The notes beneath the pieces were generated by a model. That model saw nothing but the letters and a program-made list of their open reading frames with translations, was not told the DNA's origin and ran no database searches. The position numbers and the translations under genes are program-made. This document shows positions 33,895 through 47,258 of a stretch of DNA of 64,000 nt, one piece after another. This DNA is from Daphnia carinata. Its lineage: Eukaryota; Arthropoda; Branchiopoda; Diplostraca; Daphniidae. The stretch covers positions 6,076,001-6,140,000 of the forward strand of contig NC_081335.1 in NCBI RefSeq assembly GCF_022539665.2, read 5' to 3'. The stretch's first letter is position 1. Every line of letters starts with the position of its first letter.

Positions 33895-36800
33895 GGCGAT
33901 GTGGCGAGCAATCCGGGACTCCTTACGATACCAAAAAATCAGCAGGTAAAATTACCCAATCGGTACATCAATCGTTTTTTTTTCTTTTGTATGTTTGTGT
34001 GTTTTGTTTTGTTTTCTTGTTTTTCTTTTTCTTTTTTTTTAAAGAAAGACAGACAATTTGAAATCGAGAGTCAGCTGTCGGGATAACTGACAAGATGATG
34101 GCACACAAATGATGGAATATTGTAGGCGGCCAAGCAAAAAGACAGACGAGGCCGGCTGATTGTTTGTGAATGCGGAAAATTCGGTTGGTGTTGGCATAGA
34201 CTGGCGCACGGGATTGAGGATGACGTTTGCACTCGTAATTGAGATGAACAGCTTCCGCTGCTGCAAAGTACACTGAAGGCGAAATCGAAAATCTACTGTG
34301 AGTGTGTTGCGTCCACCGATTAGGAGGAATAAGCGTCAAAAGAACGACAGCCCGCCATGTAGAAATAAAAATGAATTTGAAACAAAAACAAAGAAAGAAC
34401 AAACGAAAAGAACGGAGAAAAATGATCCTGCAGCAGGGGAGGGACACTGGGTGTTGATGACTATCTCTGCTTCTACAGTCATCCATCATTTTACCGTCAC
34501 TATTCCATCCTGTCGTAGACGCCCCTTCTCCCAACAATCCCCTCCCTCTCCATCCCTCCGTATCCCTCCCTCCGGAGCAAAAATACTGAAGGCTCGCATT
34601 TTTCTTTTTTTTTTTTTTTGGGTGCTGATTGAACTACTAGTCGTCCAGGAAGTTGGTAATCACTGACTCTCTCGAACGAGTCTCTCTCTATATCTCCATG
34701 TCTCCCAGTAAAGTGATGTTTTACGATGTACCTTATTCGGAGGAGGAGGGGCGGGCGAGGAACGCTGGCGGCCGGCTCACGTTCCAGACACGCTGAATTG
34801 GCAGTGATGCATCGAACCGATCTCGAGCAGAACCCTCCAATAGAGCTAACCGCTCTATTCGTTTTTGTTTTTTTATTTTAATGTGTATGATGGTCTTTGC
34901 ATCTATGTCAACGTGAAGAAAGCGATAAAACCAATGAAGCGGACCAAACAAAAAAAAATCTAAATTTTTTAAAACATTTTAAAGAAATGTTGTTCCAGGG
35001 CCGCAATATAGCTGTGAAACTTTAATAAAAGCTAGTTGACAGTTCTTCCGCGCACACAGGAGTCATCGACGCAAATTCCTCGATTTGCTTCTATATAGTG
35101 GTAAAACTATGCGGACAACAATGTGTCTATCAGACATATTGGTTTTGAGAATCCTGTGCTGGTAGACAGTTTGCCAGCAACTGACCGAACGACGTATGCA
35201 ATTCCGAATATCTGCCAGAATGTATGCTGTACACGCAATAGCTATAGCGATGCTCTTATGTCACGTTTGAATTAATGGAAAGAGCGGATAGCGCAGCTAT
35301 GTAGAACAAGCTCGGAATTTGCGGAAATTGAGTTGAAATTGTTTATGGGGAGAAAACCGTTTATCCACCGACAAAGTTTAAAACTAGTCTTCCAATGCGC
35401 CGTTCATCACTTGACGTTTTACTAAAGCTCCGCAACCTTTTGCTGCATCATTTTTCAAAAAGCGATAATCAATGGTTTCGACTGTCGAAACGGGAATCAA
35501 CAGCCGATTTATCACCTCCAGCCACTCACGACTCGTCTTGCAAAAACATGTCTAACGCAAGCTGCCGTCCGCTTCTAACAGTTGAATACACGTAGATCCT
35601 GCGCGTCTCTTGTCACGACAGAGGAAAGGCGATCGATTCACCTCCTCTCCACATCCGACCATTCTAATGTGAGACATGCACAGTCTATGGCCCAGCGGCA
35701 ACGCACAGCCGTTTCCTACACCAGGAGCTTTCCCGTTTCTCTCTTTCTTATTTTATTATTATTATTTTTTATTTTATTTTCTTTTGCCCCATACATTGCA
35801 AACGACGACCCCTAGAGTTACATGAGGGAAATGAAGGCGGATATCAAGATGCACGGAGACACCCATCTGCTCGCAACGACTTTGTGTGCCTCCCCGCCAA
35901 AACCGACCCTCAATGTAAACGGGTTGAACGCAAAGGGAATCGATTGGATTTCCTGGTCGTTTAACTCAAAATCTTCCTTAGCGCTGAAGAGACGACATTG
36001 TTACGCCGCTCTCCAGGGTAATTTCAATTCGTTACTTTAGTTAAGAGCTGCGAGACGTTTGACTATTTTCCCGCCTCTGTTTCCATTGCCTCTTATTTTT
36101 TTTTTCCTCCTGCAACGACGGCGTTGTTGGTCTATAAACAATTGCAACTGCTGGGCAACCGCTTGGCAGATGAGGAACGTGTCCAGCATCTAATACTAGA
36201 CGCAATGCTAGCCGCCTAATCAAACTAGAAGGCAACATGCCGCCCAACCGTTTAGCACTGGAACATCGAGAGACAAAATGTTAGAGAGAAGAAACTAAAA
36301 AAGCTTTCAACATTACAAAGCGCAGTACATCCCCTGCTCCCCCAAACGGCAAACCTCGCATACGTAGCGAAATCGCTTTTTTTTTTCGCTGCGTCTATAA
36401 TAAATTAGTTTGTCTCGATCTTCATTTCATATTCCTTTTTGGGAACTCGAGACGGATCTAGTGTCTATAGTTTTCCGTCATTCAATCAGTGATTGATTGC
36501 CCAAACGACGTGATGGCAGTTATTTCAGCAAGTGCCTTCTTTTTTTCGTTTTTTTTTTTTTTTTTTTTTTTTTTTGGTTTTTGTTTTTGTTTTTGTTTTC
36601 CACTTTTGGGATTGGACATGCAGATGCTTCTGATTACGGAAGGTCAATAAATCCCAGCCGAGCAGCGCCCGACCAAGACAACGACCTTTTCAGCAAAACC
36701 GGGCTGCTATTTGACATGTGAAACGCCATTGGGAAACAAACCTGGGAACAGTCTAAAAAAGGTCGAGGATGGTCAGGATTTTATTACGGTGTTTTTCGTT

Positions 36801-39800
36801 TCGTTATTACTTGCCGGGTTTTCAAAATTTTTTTTTTATTTTTGCGCTTTTCCGTTTTCAAGTGTCTGCCCATTTTGCTTTTGGAACGACTAAATAAAAC
36901 AACTAGGAAAAATCGAAAAGACGGTCTGAAACTAATTTGAAGAAATGGATCAAAAACGACAAGAGAATTGTCGAAAGAGCTTGGTTGCCGAGATCCCACG
37001 GCTGGTTGGATGGCCTTTATTATGGGTTTTCCAACGGAGATTTGTGGGTAAAAGATGGACTGTTGCTATGGCAACGTCAACAGAAAACAAGCTTCTAAAG
37101 CCTTTTTGAAAGTGATACCTTTCAATCACGGAATATAGATTGGAGGAAGATGATATGCAAGTAATAAGTTTACGTCTTCTAGGCATATGGCTTCGAGGAA
37201 AAGCCTTCCAACATAAAGGCAATTTGCCGGAGCATTTGGCTGCGAGCGCTACCGTTTCTTGATTCATCTCGCCATTTCTTGAGGGTCCCTCATTCAGCTT
37301 GCCGCGACAACACTCACTCGATATCGGGTGATTGTTGCAACATTGATTATCTAAGTAGCAGTCAAGAGACCGACGACTATACACAACTTGTACATTCAAC
37401 TTGTGCACTCGCCTAGCCTATTCGAGACGTCTTTTCGAGTATTTGGATCATCGGTCCTCTCAGTGTCTCGATCGAACTGGTCGAGCCGTCGAACAAAAGG
37501 GTTCAAAAAAAAAGAATATTCAGGAAGAAAAAGGAAAACAAAAAAAAAAAACTAAAAGGAAAAGGGAAAAAAGAAATTATCATTTTCTCTCTCGACAGTC
37601 TTGAGATCATTGATGTCACTTTGATTTGCCCGTCTTCTTGTTTCTTTTGATAAGCTCGCGCAAAGGCTGTTACCAGTCGAGATTACATTCCTTTTTCCTT
37701 CTTGTTTGTGATGTCTGTTGGCGTTGTCGGGTGGCCGTCGAGTAGACGTTCCGCCGTTCACCCTCTATTGCCAATGTCGCTTGATTGGATTGTGCGCTTA
37801 GCGAGGCATCCAAAATCCCCCTATTCATCTTTATAGACTTTGCTCGACTTAGTTTTTTTTTTTTTTTGTAAAAGCCTACAGTCATTTTTGTGCCTCTACA
37901 CGAATCTTCTCTTTCAGAAAATTATGGTTGAAAAAAAATTAGGGCAGGTGGACACTCGATACAATTAGTTAAATGCGACAGTCGCTCGTCTTGATTAACA
38001 ATACATGAGGTACAATGGCGCGCAACAAATACACTCTTCTATTCGGCTGTACAGTACACTTGTTATATAATGGGGCGCACGATAATCAGAAATAAACTGA
38101 CCTGAGGTAGAAGGTGCGACTGATGAAAACTGAAAAGGACGAAGTGAGTTTGCACACGACGTCTCGAACAGAGATGAAGAGAGAGAGTGAAAAAAGAGCA
38201 GGAGGCGTCGACACCACCAACCGACACTCACTGACTCGTCACTCACTGTGACTGACTATACGACACACTGTTTTTTGGAGAGAGACATACGGCCACAAGT
38301 CGGACGGTATGATCCTCCTCCTAGTCTAACCAGCCCAAAAGAGAACTGACAATGGGAGAGGGGGGAGGAGATTGGATGGTGAAGTTGAACAGTCAAAAAA
38401 ATAAATAAATAAAAAAAATCAGAGATATGGTGTTGTAAAGTATACCAGGGTGTTGGTTTGTAGTGTAGCCTCACCGGGTAGGGCTTGCGATGGTGGTTAC
38501 TAGAGCCGATTGCTATATGTCCGCCAATATCTATTCAAACTGGTTTCGGATTGGACAAAGGCGAGATGTTCGAAGCGAAAGCTGGTCGCAAACTGAATTC
38601 AAACTGGCCGCGCACGCTCCCCTCTATCTGTTTTTGCGCTGCTTCTGTCTTTCGCTCAAGGAACCGATCGTTAAATGCATACGGAGATCTAACGCTTTCC
38701 TCTAAACACAAACACGTAGACTCGCCTTATATAATCGCAACCACCGTACAGTTCTTTTCGTTTCACTTCATTTTTTTTCTTTCTTTTTTTCATTCTTATT
38801 CTTTTTCCTTTTTTTTCTTGGCCTTTATGTGGAATATAATTTGATGAAACTGCCATTGTTATTTCATAGCTGCACGCTCATTAAATCGGATCGTGACATC
38901 AACAAGTTTCGCTTTTCGGTTGATTCGGCATGTAACAGTGAATCTTGTTTAGGTGAAGAAAATGCAGTGCATCCTTGATAGCTGTTTCAAGAGTGTCTTT
39001 AAAATTTTCCATACAAAAGAGGTTTCTCTTTCTTGTGCATTCTCTTCTCTTCCATTTATTTAAATTTTTTTTCAACATCTTTAAGAAGGCGCGCGCGCAC
39101 GCACGCACGCACGGATATTGAATGTGTGGCAAACAAAGGAAGCCAGCTGCAGCATTTTCGTTGGTATCTGGATTTTCGCGGCACGGAAAAAGGCCTAACA
39201 TGTGACCGGAGAAAAGTGACCAATTAACTTAATTCTAATAAGCAATTCATGCCTCCTGCCTTCCAATAAAGCATTACACCTCCGAGGCTCATTAAGAGAG
39301 CACTCATCAGAGCTTCATTCTATCACCGGATAGTCCGGAGAACGACGCATGTCAAGTATCTTCGCAATACAAGAAAAATGAAAATTGAGAAGAAAATCGT
39401 GAAAAACATCGTGCATGTGGATGCTAGCGCTGCGCCACTTGTGTGCGCCTTGCTCTCCATTGGCTGGAAAAAGTAAGAAAAGAAAAGAGAGAAAAAAAAA
39501 GTAAGAGCAAAAGCCTCAAATCGATAGAGTCCAGATGTTGGGGCATCCGACACACAGCTGCTTGGACATTGAGACGAGAAGATTGCAGATATGGCAATAG
39601 CCAAACACATCATTTTACAACATTTCTCTTGAACAAAAAAACGTTTTCTTTAGCTTTTTTTTCCAAAATGGAACGAGACTTGAACGAAGATCCAAGAAGA
39701 GGTGCTAAATAAAACTGCTAGGACAATGAAAGGCGGGAACGTTTGTATTCAACTCTTACAATCTTCTCTTCCACTCGTCGCTTTTCAACCGACACTCCAA

Positions 39801-40079
39801 CTCAAGATTTAACCAATTGGCGAATACACGTACAAATCATACGACAAAAGGGAGTCAGGGAAAGAGGGAAAAAAAACACAAAAAAAGACAAAAAAAAACA
39901 AAGACTAAGGAAAAAAAAAAATTGTATCCGTAAGTTTTTTGCTTTAAATTTCCCCAAACAAAAGGGAAAAAAATTGGGCAAAATAAAGAAATATGTGTGG
40001 AAGAGTTGTGTTGGATGTCGAGCGACGGTTTAACAAGGTAAACAAACGAAGAGATACATTAATCGGTCAAAATTAGAAA
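33895..40079. other. Large intergenic region upstream of the GABA transporter
   Basis: About 6.2 kb between the transporter start and the PSMD2 stop. Open frames here are short and shift between strands, and I see no conserved domain. It contains many poly(T)/poly(A) runs (for example 36548-36575), CA/GC-repeat ends near 39090-39112 and pyrimidine-rich tracts. It is the likely site of 5' untranslated exons and neuronal regulatory sequence for the transporter. Confidence 0.4.
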
Positions 40080-43000
40080 TTATTCGACCTTCTTTTTTCT
40101 GAGGATGACAAAACCCTCCATAATGGGTGTTAGTGAAACGTAATCTTCAGTCGCAAGTTCAGCACGCTCTCCGTGAGCCAACAGGACCGGGGTGGTGTGC
40201 GTTTGAAATCCAGTAATGGTTTTTGGTTTGCCGGCTTGTCCGACGACGTCGACCGCTTGACCCACGCGCACAGACACGGGCAATGGTCGCAATTCTTCGT
40301 CGAACGTGATCAACATACGCGGTTGCAGTGAGGCGGCCAGCGTGTATAACAGATAGTGCGACTTGCTTAAAATAACTAAACGTAACAAAAAAAGATATTA
40401 ATTGGGTGCAACTTCTAACATTTCTACACATAATAGTAACAATGATTACTGTTTTTGACATCCAAGCAGGCCACTATGGTGGAAAGTAATCCAGCGACGG
40501 CGACCGGGTTCATGAGTTGTCTCTCGCTATGATAGGGCTGCAAGGTCAGAGTCCCTTTACCCAAATGGGTCAATCCTTGAGCCAGTCGAACCATAAACAG
40601 GGCGTTGGAATCCTTGGCGTGGTACTGGGCCAGCTGGCGTAGCATGGCGGCCAATCTAGAAGAAAGACAAGTGATGAGACCGGACGGACCACTAAATTAG
40701 CTACGGGCTAGTAAAATAGGCGAGTGGATCATGACACATGACATCAGCCTTCAGTTTTGATTTCCTTCGTTAAAATGCCAATTAACTACTAGCTCACATA
40801 TCCAATCAGGCGCCAAAAGATATCAAGCGAAGGCTGACGCTTTCAGGAAACGGATAAACTGGAAAAGAATTGTCTAACACGCCTTGCGTCACACGAGGAT
40901 GCAATACATCACGCATTTTAAACAACAGAACGGACGCGATGGATGCTGCCATCATCCACGTACCTGGCGTTGTTGGTTCCAGCGCCGACCAAGCCGAGGG
41001 CGAGAATGCTGTTGAGGGCCACTTCAGAGTCAGAGTCGTGCGAGAATTTGGATAGAGTATCGAGGACGTTCAATCGCGGATTCGAGACGGAAATCAAGCC
41101 CAATGCCAAAGGCACAGCCCGGCGGATGCACGGCTCGCCATAGCGCAACAAATGTCCAAGCGTACGGAAAGCCATCTCGGCTCCTATGTCTTCTCCCATA
41201 CCGATAAGGGCAAGACCAATGACGGCAACGGCTTGTTGAGATGACAAATCCGCCTGGACACCCACAGAGGCTGGCGCAGCGGCCGTGCCCGATGCAGCGG
41301 TTCCGGTAGCTGCTGCTCCGTTGGCTGAAGCATTCTCCTCTTTTTTGGCGGCGGAGGCTTCTTTGCTCTCTTTGCGATCTTCCTTCTCTTGCGGTTCGTG
41401 GTGTTCACTGCAAATGTGAAGCAAGCGCTGGACGCGAAGAACGTTGCCAGTGCCGGCAAAAGCACACACTTCCACCATTGTGCTGGCCATCGACTAATGG
41501 AAAAACGATCAAACGATAAAACACGAAACTGAAGATAACGTTCATCCCGTAGGATGAAACGAATAACTTTAGGTTAATGCATACTTTGAATGGTTCGGCA
41601 AGCACTTCTAGAGCGAGAACAACAGCCTCGACGGCTTCTTGTTTTCCCAAGTAAGTGAGGCCCAATCCAAGAGGCAGAAAACGGGAGAATGTGTCTTTTA
41701 ATTCTTGCTCGCTCTTCTCCATGAGTGTCTGAAGTAAAGCTGAAGTGACGTCTCCGTTGCACGACGCTACGGCTACTAAGCCGCACGCGAGTGCAGCAAT
41801 ACCCACAACTTCCATGGACGATTTTGGATGTGACAGAACAGGTAATAACAAACTAAGCACATCGTCACGGTTGGATCCGGCGTATGCCAATCCCAAACCT
41901 GGAATTCGGGAAGAGGACGAATGACAGCGTCAAAACTGCGTGACATAAGGGGTGAAATTATGAGCAGAATGATAAGGTAACTTGCCTAGAATAGCACCAA
42001 TCCTCATAACGTTGCTGCTATGCAAAACATAGTCGGAGAGAAGAGCTAATGCGGGGTCACACTCGTTACGAACGCCAGTATTGACGATACCGCAAGCTAA
42101 CAGCGCGCCTGCTTTGATGTACTCTTCCGGCGAGTAAAGATATTTGTCAATTTGCGTTAAGCCGCCATCGACATCCCATAACAGCAGCAGGCCAAGTGAA
42201 GCTGTCGCACTCAACATTCCTTCAAGAAAAAAAATGCAGTGCTTTTAAACCTCATTAAAATCATTATACAAATTTACTTACCGTGTTCCTTGTTTTTATA
42301 GAGCCACTTATTGCCGTCCTCCATCAAAAGTTTGTCCTGACCGAACGCGGCATTGACCAGTCCGTTGACGAAAGAAGAGGCCAAGTTCTGGCGGGCAGAG
42401 TCTACTTGACCACCACCAAACGCAGAACGGGAGTTGTTGTCCAAATGAGATTTGTAGATATCCTCGGGTGTTTTCGGTTCCATGATATCCAACTAATAAT
42501 ATTAACAGATTTTTTTTGTGAATAATTTTTTAGTATTTCTCCATAAAATACAGCTAGTTCTTACCTCTCGCGCCAGTGATAAGAAATGGTTATTCAGGTG
42601 GGTGTTGGACATGATTTCAATCAAGTCGTCGTAATCCTCCAGTTCTTCATTCAGTTCCAAAAAAATTTGCTGCCGACCCAACATAAATGCCAACTGCTTC
42701 CGCATAGTTCTTAATTGAAATTTAATTTAAAATTAGCGAATAACAGAAGATAAACATGATTTTGTAACCTACCCATCTTTGCAGGCTAAAAAGGTTTCTT
42801 CAATCAGCGAATGGTCATTGATTTGAAGAGCAAGTCTAAGGGCCTGTGGCCACTGCTGGAATTTTCGGAAAATGGAGAGCGCCGTTTTCAAGAGGTTGAC
42901 GTTTTCGGGGTCAGGAACATAGGGAACACAGCTGCTAAGATAAAGGCAAACACGATTATGGGCGGCTTCGTCGACATGTTGCTCCAACATGTCCAACTGT

Positions 43001-43780
43001 TCAATTTCCATAAGTAAATCACATGCTTCTGCCTCAGCATTATGAGTCATTTGGAAAGGTATAATTTGTTCAACAAGAGCAGACAACTGAGCTCTCTTTG
43101 CTTTGCCTTCATCTCCTTCAAAGGGAATTTCATCCCATTCCTGAGCAATTTCTCCTGCCAGATGCCTATGACAAAAACCAAGCATTAAAAATTCAATATT
43201 AATCATTAAAAACTTAAAACAAAACAGTCATAAAAATGGGTATTACCTGACATATTCGTGGCCCCATTCTACTAGCCCATCTTTGGACCCCATCAGTCGA
43301 TACTGAAGACATTCGGTTCCTTCTGTGTTTGTCATGGCCAAAACTGATATAATGTCAGCACACAAGGCTTTTGTGTTGGGATCAGTTATTTTCTCCACAA
43401 TGGTTTTCAAATTGGCATAGTGGGGACGCAAGAACTTCAGGGGTTTTGGTACACTTGTCATAGAAGTGGTAGCAGCACAGATCAGTGTACGCATAATTTC
43501 TAATGAGGGCATCCAAAGGGTAGCATCATTTTCCATCAATCTTTCAATCACCATGTTAAGCTCCTCTTGAAGTTGCTTATCTTCTTCAGACTAAAAAGCC
43601 ATTAAATATGTCAAAAACATTTAAAAGATCTATTATTTAAAACAGTTGTCATTTAGAGTGGCATACCAGTTCTTCTTCTTTCGGCGAATCTTTAGCTTTC
43701 CCTTTTTTTTCTTTTTCATCTTTGCTTTTTTCTTCTTCGGGATGTGGTGGAGTTTTCTTTATTTCTTTATCAGCAGTCAT
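40080..43780 (-). CDS. PSMD2: 26S proteasome non-ATPase regulatory subunit 2 (PSMD2/Rpn1), 928 aa
   Basis: Coding exons: 43667-43780, 43247-43590, 42773-43165, 42565-42709, 42282-42492, 41986-42219, 41585-41898, 40964-41493, 40450-40655, 40080-40375. Their sum is 929 codons, against 908 residues for the human protein. PSMD2 is the largest scaffold of the 19S base; it docks ubiquitin receptors, shuttle factors and USP14. The N-terminus is lysine- and glutamate-rich ([16 protein letters not shown]). The conserved start [18 protein letters not shown] begins exon 2. Exons 6-8 hold proteasome/cyclosome repeats ([59 protein letters not shown]). The C-terminal block has [20 protein letters not shown] and [20 protein letters not shown], ending RKKKVE. 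Exon 8 carries an alanine- and threonine-rich insert. The intron after exon 6 uses a GC donor (CTAG/GCAAGT); the others are GT-AG. Confidence 0.98.
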
Positions 43781-43799
43781 TTTTCTCTTTAAACTGACT

Positions 43800-45900
43800 T
43801 GTCGTGATTGAAAATTTTAGACGATTGTGTGCAATATGACGAAGCTATTTCCGCAAGCTGAAATCAGACGAAACAGAATAGAATATATGCCGGGCTGCGT
43901 TGTTGTCAAACTTTGCTAATTCTGAGATATTAAAATTTCATGAATCCATTTTTTGCTTTTAGTTAATTTTTTTAAAAAAGATTGCTTCGTAACACTTTCA
44001 CGACTGTTTATGGAAAAATTAATTGGAACTTAAAGTTCACATTTTGGAGTCATGGTCTCACCTCAGTAGTCACAGAAGAAGAGACTACACCGTCCGCACC
44101 TGTGCCTGATGTGATGTGTGCTGTAGCGTGTAGGGTTCGTCCCTGTGTCAAATGGGTAGATATTGGATCGTACGGGTAGCCCACCCAGGATGGGTTTTTT
44201 TTTCCTACAAATTTCATCCGGGGGTTACGGTAACTAGCGCTCGGCCCCGCGAAGATCTGGCGCGATTTTGGCCGATCCACGCGATATATTAAGAAAAAAA
44301 GGCCAAACCGGTTTGGTTCGGTTTGCCGTTTATTTTCTAACAGATCGCACCGCGGTTTGATGGTTTGTACCCACAGTATCACACGATTTACACCGTGGCT
44401 TTATACGGTTTGCACAAAACAATAAGTCGAAAATTAGGCTTAGAACAAGTTATATTTTCTGAATTTCCAATTTTTTTTTATATCCTTGAGTCATCAGGCT
44501 CTCCACCAAGAGCACAAGCAACGAGGCTTCAAGAGGCTCTGGGCTTAGGCTCATTCGAGCAATACTAAAAACATCTTTTCACGTACTGAACGTTCTCTTG
44601 CTGCCTGCGATGCTGGCTGAAATACTCAACATGTCTCTAGCCATGTCTGACAATTTATGAAATTGATGCTTCATCATCAGTTACACTGATGTCGAATAGG
44701 ATTTCTTCACTAATGTTCGATAAGGCCGAACTTGTACGTTTTTTGGCGCCTGAAGAATTGGAATCTTTGCTGAATTTTGATATTCTTTTACCTGTCATAG
44801 TACCATTTTAAAGTAGTGCAAGTGCAGCTAGTACGGGAAGACTACACGGTCTTGAACCCAAACAAGAACGCGTTTGAAATACGCTTGATTCTAAAAGCAA
44901 TACATATGACGGTCTTGAACCCAAAACAAGAACACGTTTGAAATAAAAAAAAAAAATGTTAATGGCGGCGGTTTGATTCTAAACAGCTGTAGAAAATAAT
45001 ACATATGACGCTCGATCAAAGACTCATAATAATATGAACAGTCTCAATAATAGCAATAACATAGTTGCAGATACTTTTTCTCATGGTAAACGCGCAAGTC
45101 AATTGTTTTTTTGGAATATTGGATGAATTTTTCCACGCTGAAATTGGAAAAAGACGTAAAATTGAAATTAAATCCCATGAAATAAAAACTTATCTTAGTT
45201 AATATTTAAGATTTTCTATCTAAGACAGAATACTGAAATTCTCTAGACACAAACGTCAATGTAAATAATGTACTTATAATTACAATTTTTTACACTTATT
45301 TACACTTTTTAAAATTTGAACTTGGCGCGGTAAAAAAATGGCCGCCATAATGGTTTATCAAAAACCACTTTTCAAACATAATTTTTGGGATTAAATAATG
45401 CATCCTAAAAATAAACGTTTAAACAACTTGTTCCTGAATCACCAGCAACAAAAATATTATAATGATTTCGTGTTTTGACGAAGGTTAAGCATCAAACAAT
45501 CAATGCAAAGTTTCGTCTTTTTCACACACCCCCTCACCTTTCTAAAATCATGAAATCCCTTAATAATTATTTATGAGGAAAATAAACAGTCAAAATTGAC
45601 AAATTTTGCATCAATCGATAGCTCTTATCAAGAACTATCTACTTCTATGAAAGTTATGTTAAATTTTCAGAAAAGGAAAAGTTTAAGCGTAACATCAATT
45701 TTTTTGTTTTTATCAGTTGCGTCCATTAGAACCTTAGATCGAAAAACAACAAAAACACATTTTGCCTTTAAGATTTTTTCCCTTTGAAAATGTTAATAAC
45801 AATTACACAAAAATAGATAGCCCTTACCAAGGGCTATTTTCTGTAATTAATCAACTAATTATTGCAATTAATTTAGCTGACAAATAATTAAAAAAAATTT
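43800..45900. other. Intergenic region with minor duplications
   Basis: No conserved frame seen. A tandem duplication of about 62 bp (ACGGTCTTGAACCCAAACAAGAA..., near 44850 and 44911) lies here, plus a GC-richer stretch at 44090-44350 without coding features. Confidence 0.4.
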
Positions 45901-45929
45901 CTTTTATATTTTTTTATTTTAATTACCAC

Positions 45930-46590
45930 ACAAATTGTACATATTCATTATATAAGCAGAATAAATATATATAATATATATTATAGTATTTTATATGTAT
46001 AATAGTATCGTACATATATAATAGTAATATATATAAATATCTATGTATAATTGTAACATATATATTAGTATTTATATTGTATATTACCTCATTGGAAAAA
46101 TTTACATCAACCGAATTCATGTTATTTCAATTAATTTCATTAATTTAAAAGACATGCGCTACACGCATTATTGTTTAACTGGTTTAACTTTAGTGGTTTA
46201 ACCACTAAAGCAACCAAATCAAGGCCCTAGTGGCGACAACGCACACTTTCCCCATAAAGAAAACTGTAGGCGCGATTATGTACTAAGTAGTACATATTGC
46301 CTCGCGACCAGCCTGAATTACAGGCTGGTCGCGCCTAGGGCTTTGATTTGGTTACTTTAATGGTTAAACCGTTAAAGTTAATCAGTTAAACAAAAATGCG
46401 TGTAGCGCATGTCTTGATTTTTTCGAAGCGAATAATATGAATTCGTTTTACATAAATTTATATTTACAATACTATGATAATGTATATAAATACTGCAATA
46501 TAATAAATACGCATATATACAGTATATTACAATTATATATATATATTTATACATACGTACAATTATAATTTATATATTACTATTATATAT
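45930..46590. repeat. Large foldback (palindromic) element with AT-rich flanks
   Basis: The core arms GACATGCGCTACACGCATT (46151-46169) and AATGCGTGTAGCGCATGTC (46395-46413) are perfect. They continue inward as about 85 bp of imperfect complement (TTTAACTGGTTTAACTTTA with its mate, CAACCAAATCAA, CTAGGCGCGAC). The loop contains the short palindrome TACTAAGTAGTA. Flanking AT-rich sequences at 45930-46140 and 46430-46590 also look roughly complementary. A partial copy lies at 47087-47258. Confidence 0.75.
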
Positions 46591-46850
46591 ACAGTACCCA
46601 CCAGAAGAATTTGATCACCCCCGTCCAATTTTGCTGTTTTAACACGCGTAGGATAGGCCCTACGGTGTCTCACGCCGGAATTTTTTTCGTATAGAAATAT
46701 TGGACGCAAAATTATCGGGTTTTTTTCCATTCGAAAGATAAAGGAATGCTCTTTATCTCCAATTTTTTTATGTAAAATCCGTTCAGGATTCTATGAAATA
46801 AATCATAGACATAAAATATTTGATCACCCCTAAAATCGCACGCATGGAGT
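46591..46850 (+). mobile_element. Tc1/mariner-type terminal end with IR/DR-like repeats
   Basis: After a TA dinucleotide the sequence begins CAGTACCCACCAGAAGAATTTGATCACCCC, which resembles Tc1/mariner termini. The direct repeat TTTGATCACCCC recurs at 46610-46621 and 46819-46830, about 210 bp apart, as in the IR/DR terminal structure of some Tc1-like elements. No transposase or opposite end is present; the right side is cut by the hairpin element at 46851. Confidence 0.55.
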
Positions 46851-46995
46851 GTCCCTACCCGCGGTCCCTACCCGCGGAGTGTCCTTAGCCCTAGGATATG
46901 GGGGTGGCAAAAAAAAATTCACCTGAATTTTTTTACCTTACTATTTCTCCCACCTTTGCCACCCCATATCCTAAGGCTAAGCCGCGGGTAAGGAC
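46851..46995. mobile_element. 145-bp hairpin MITE-like element
   Basis: The left arm (GTCCCTACCCGCGG, then TTAGCCCTAGGATATGGGGG and TGGCAAA) pairs with the right arm (TTTGCCACCCCATATCCTAA, GGCTAA, CCGCGGGTAAGGAC). The left arm begins with a short tandem duplication of GTCCCTACCCGCG. No coding capacity. Superfamily not assignable. Confidence 0.65.
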
Positions 46996-47086
46996 AATAA
47001 TATCATAGTATTGTAACTATATTATATAATTGGAGAAATTTATATCAACCAAGTTTATATTATTTGCTTTAAAAAAATTCATAAGA

Positions 47087-47258
47087 TATGCGCTATACGC
47101 ATTATTATTTAACTGGTTTAACTTTAACGGCTTAACCACTAAAGCAACCAAATCAAACCCCTAGTGGCGACAATACACATTTTCTCCATAAAGAAAACTG
47201 TAGGCGCGATTATGTACTAAGTAGTACATATTGCCTCGCGACCAACCTGACAAAAGTA
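47087..47258. repeat. Truncated second copy of the foldback element
   Basis: It matches 46153-46320 in the same orientation (GCGCTATACGCATTATTATT, TTAACCACTAAAGCAACCAA, TAGGCGCGATTATGTACTAA). It stops after GCGACCAACCTGA, before the right arm. The preceding 50 bases also resemble those before the first copy, so the repeat unit is wider than the palindrome. Confidence 0.75.

Noticed and set aside
33968-34537. A 189-codon minus-strand frame upstream of the GABA transporter
   Set aside because: It ends in a poly-lysine run read from a homopolymer tract, shows no domain, and overlaps opposite-strand frames of similar length. Probably chance in 5' flanking DNA.
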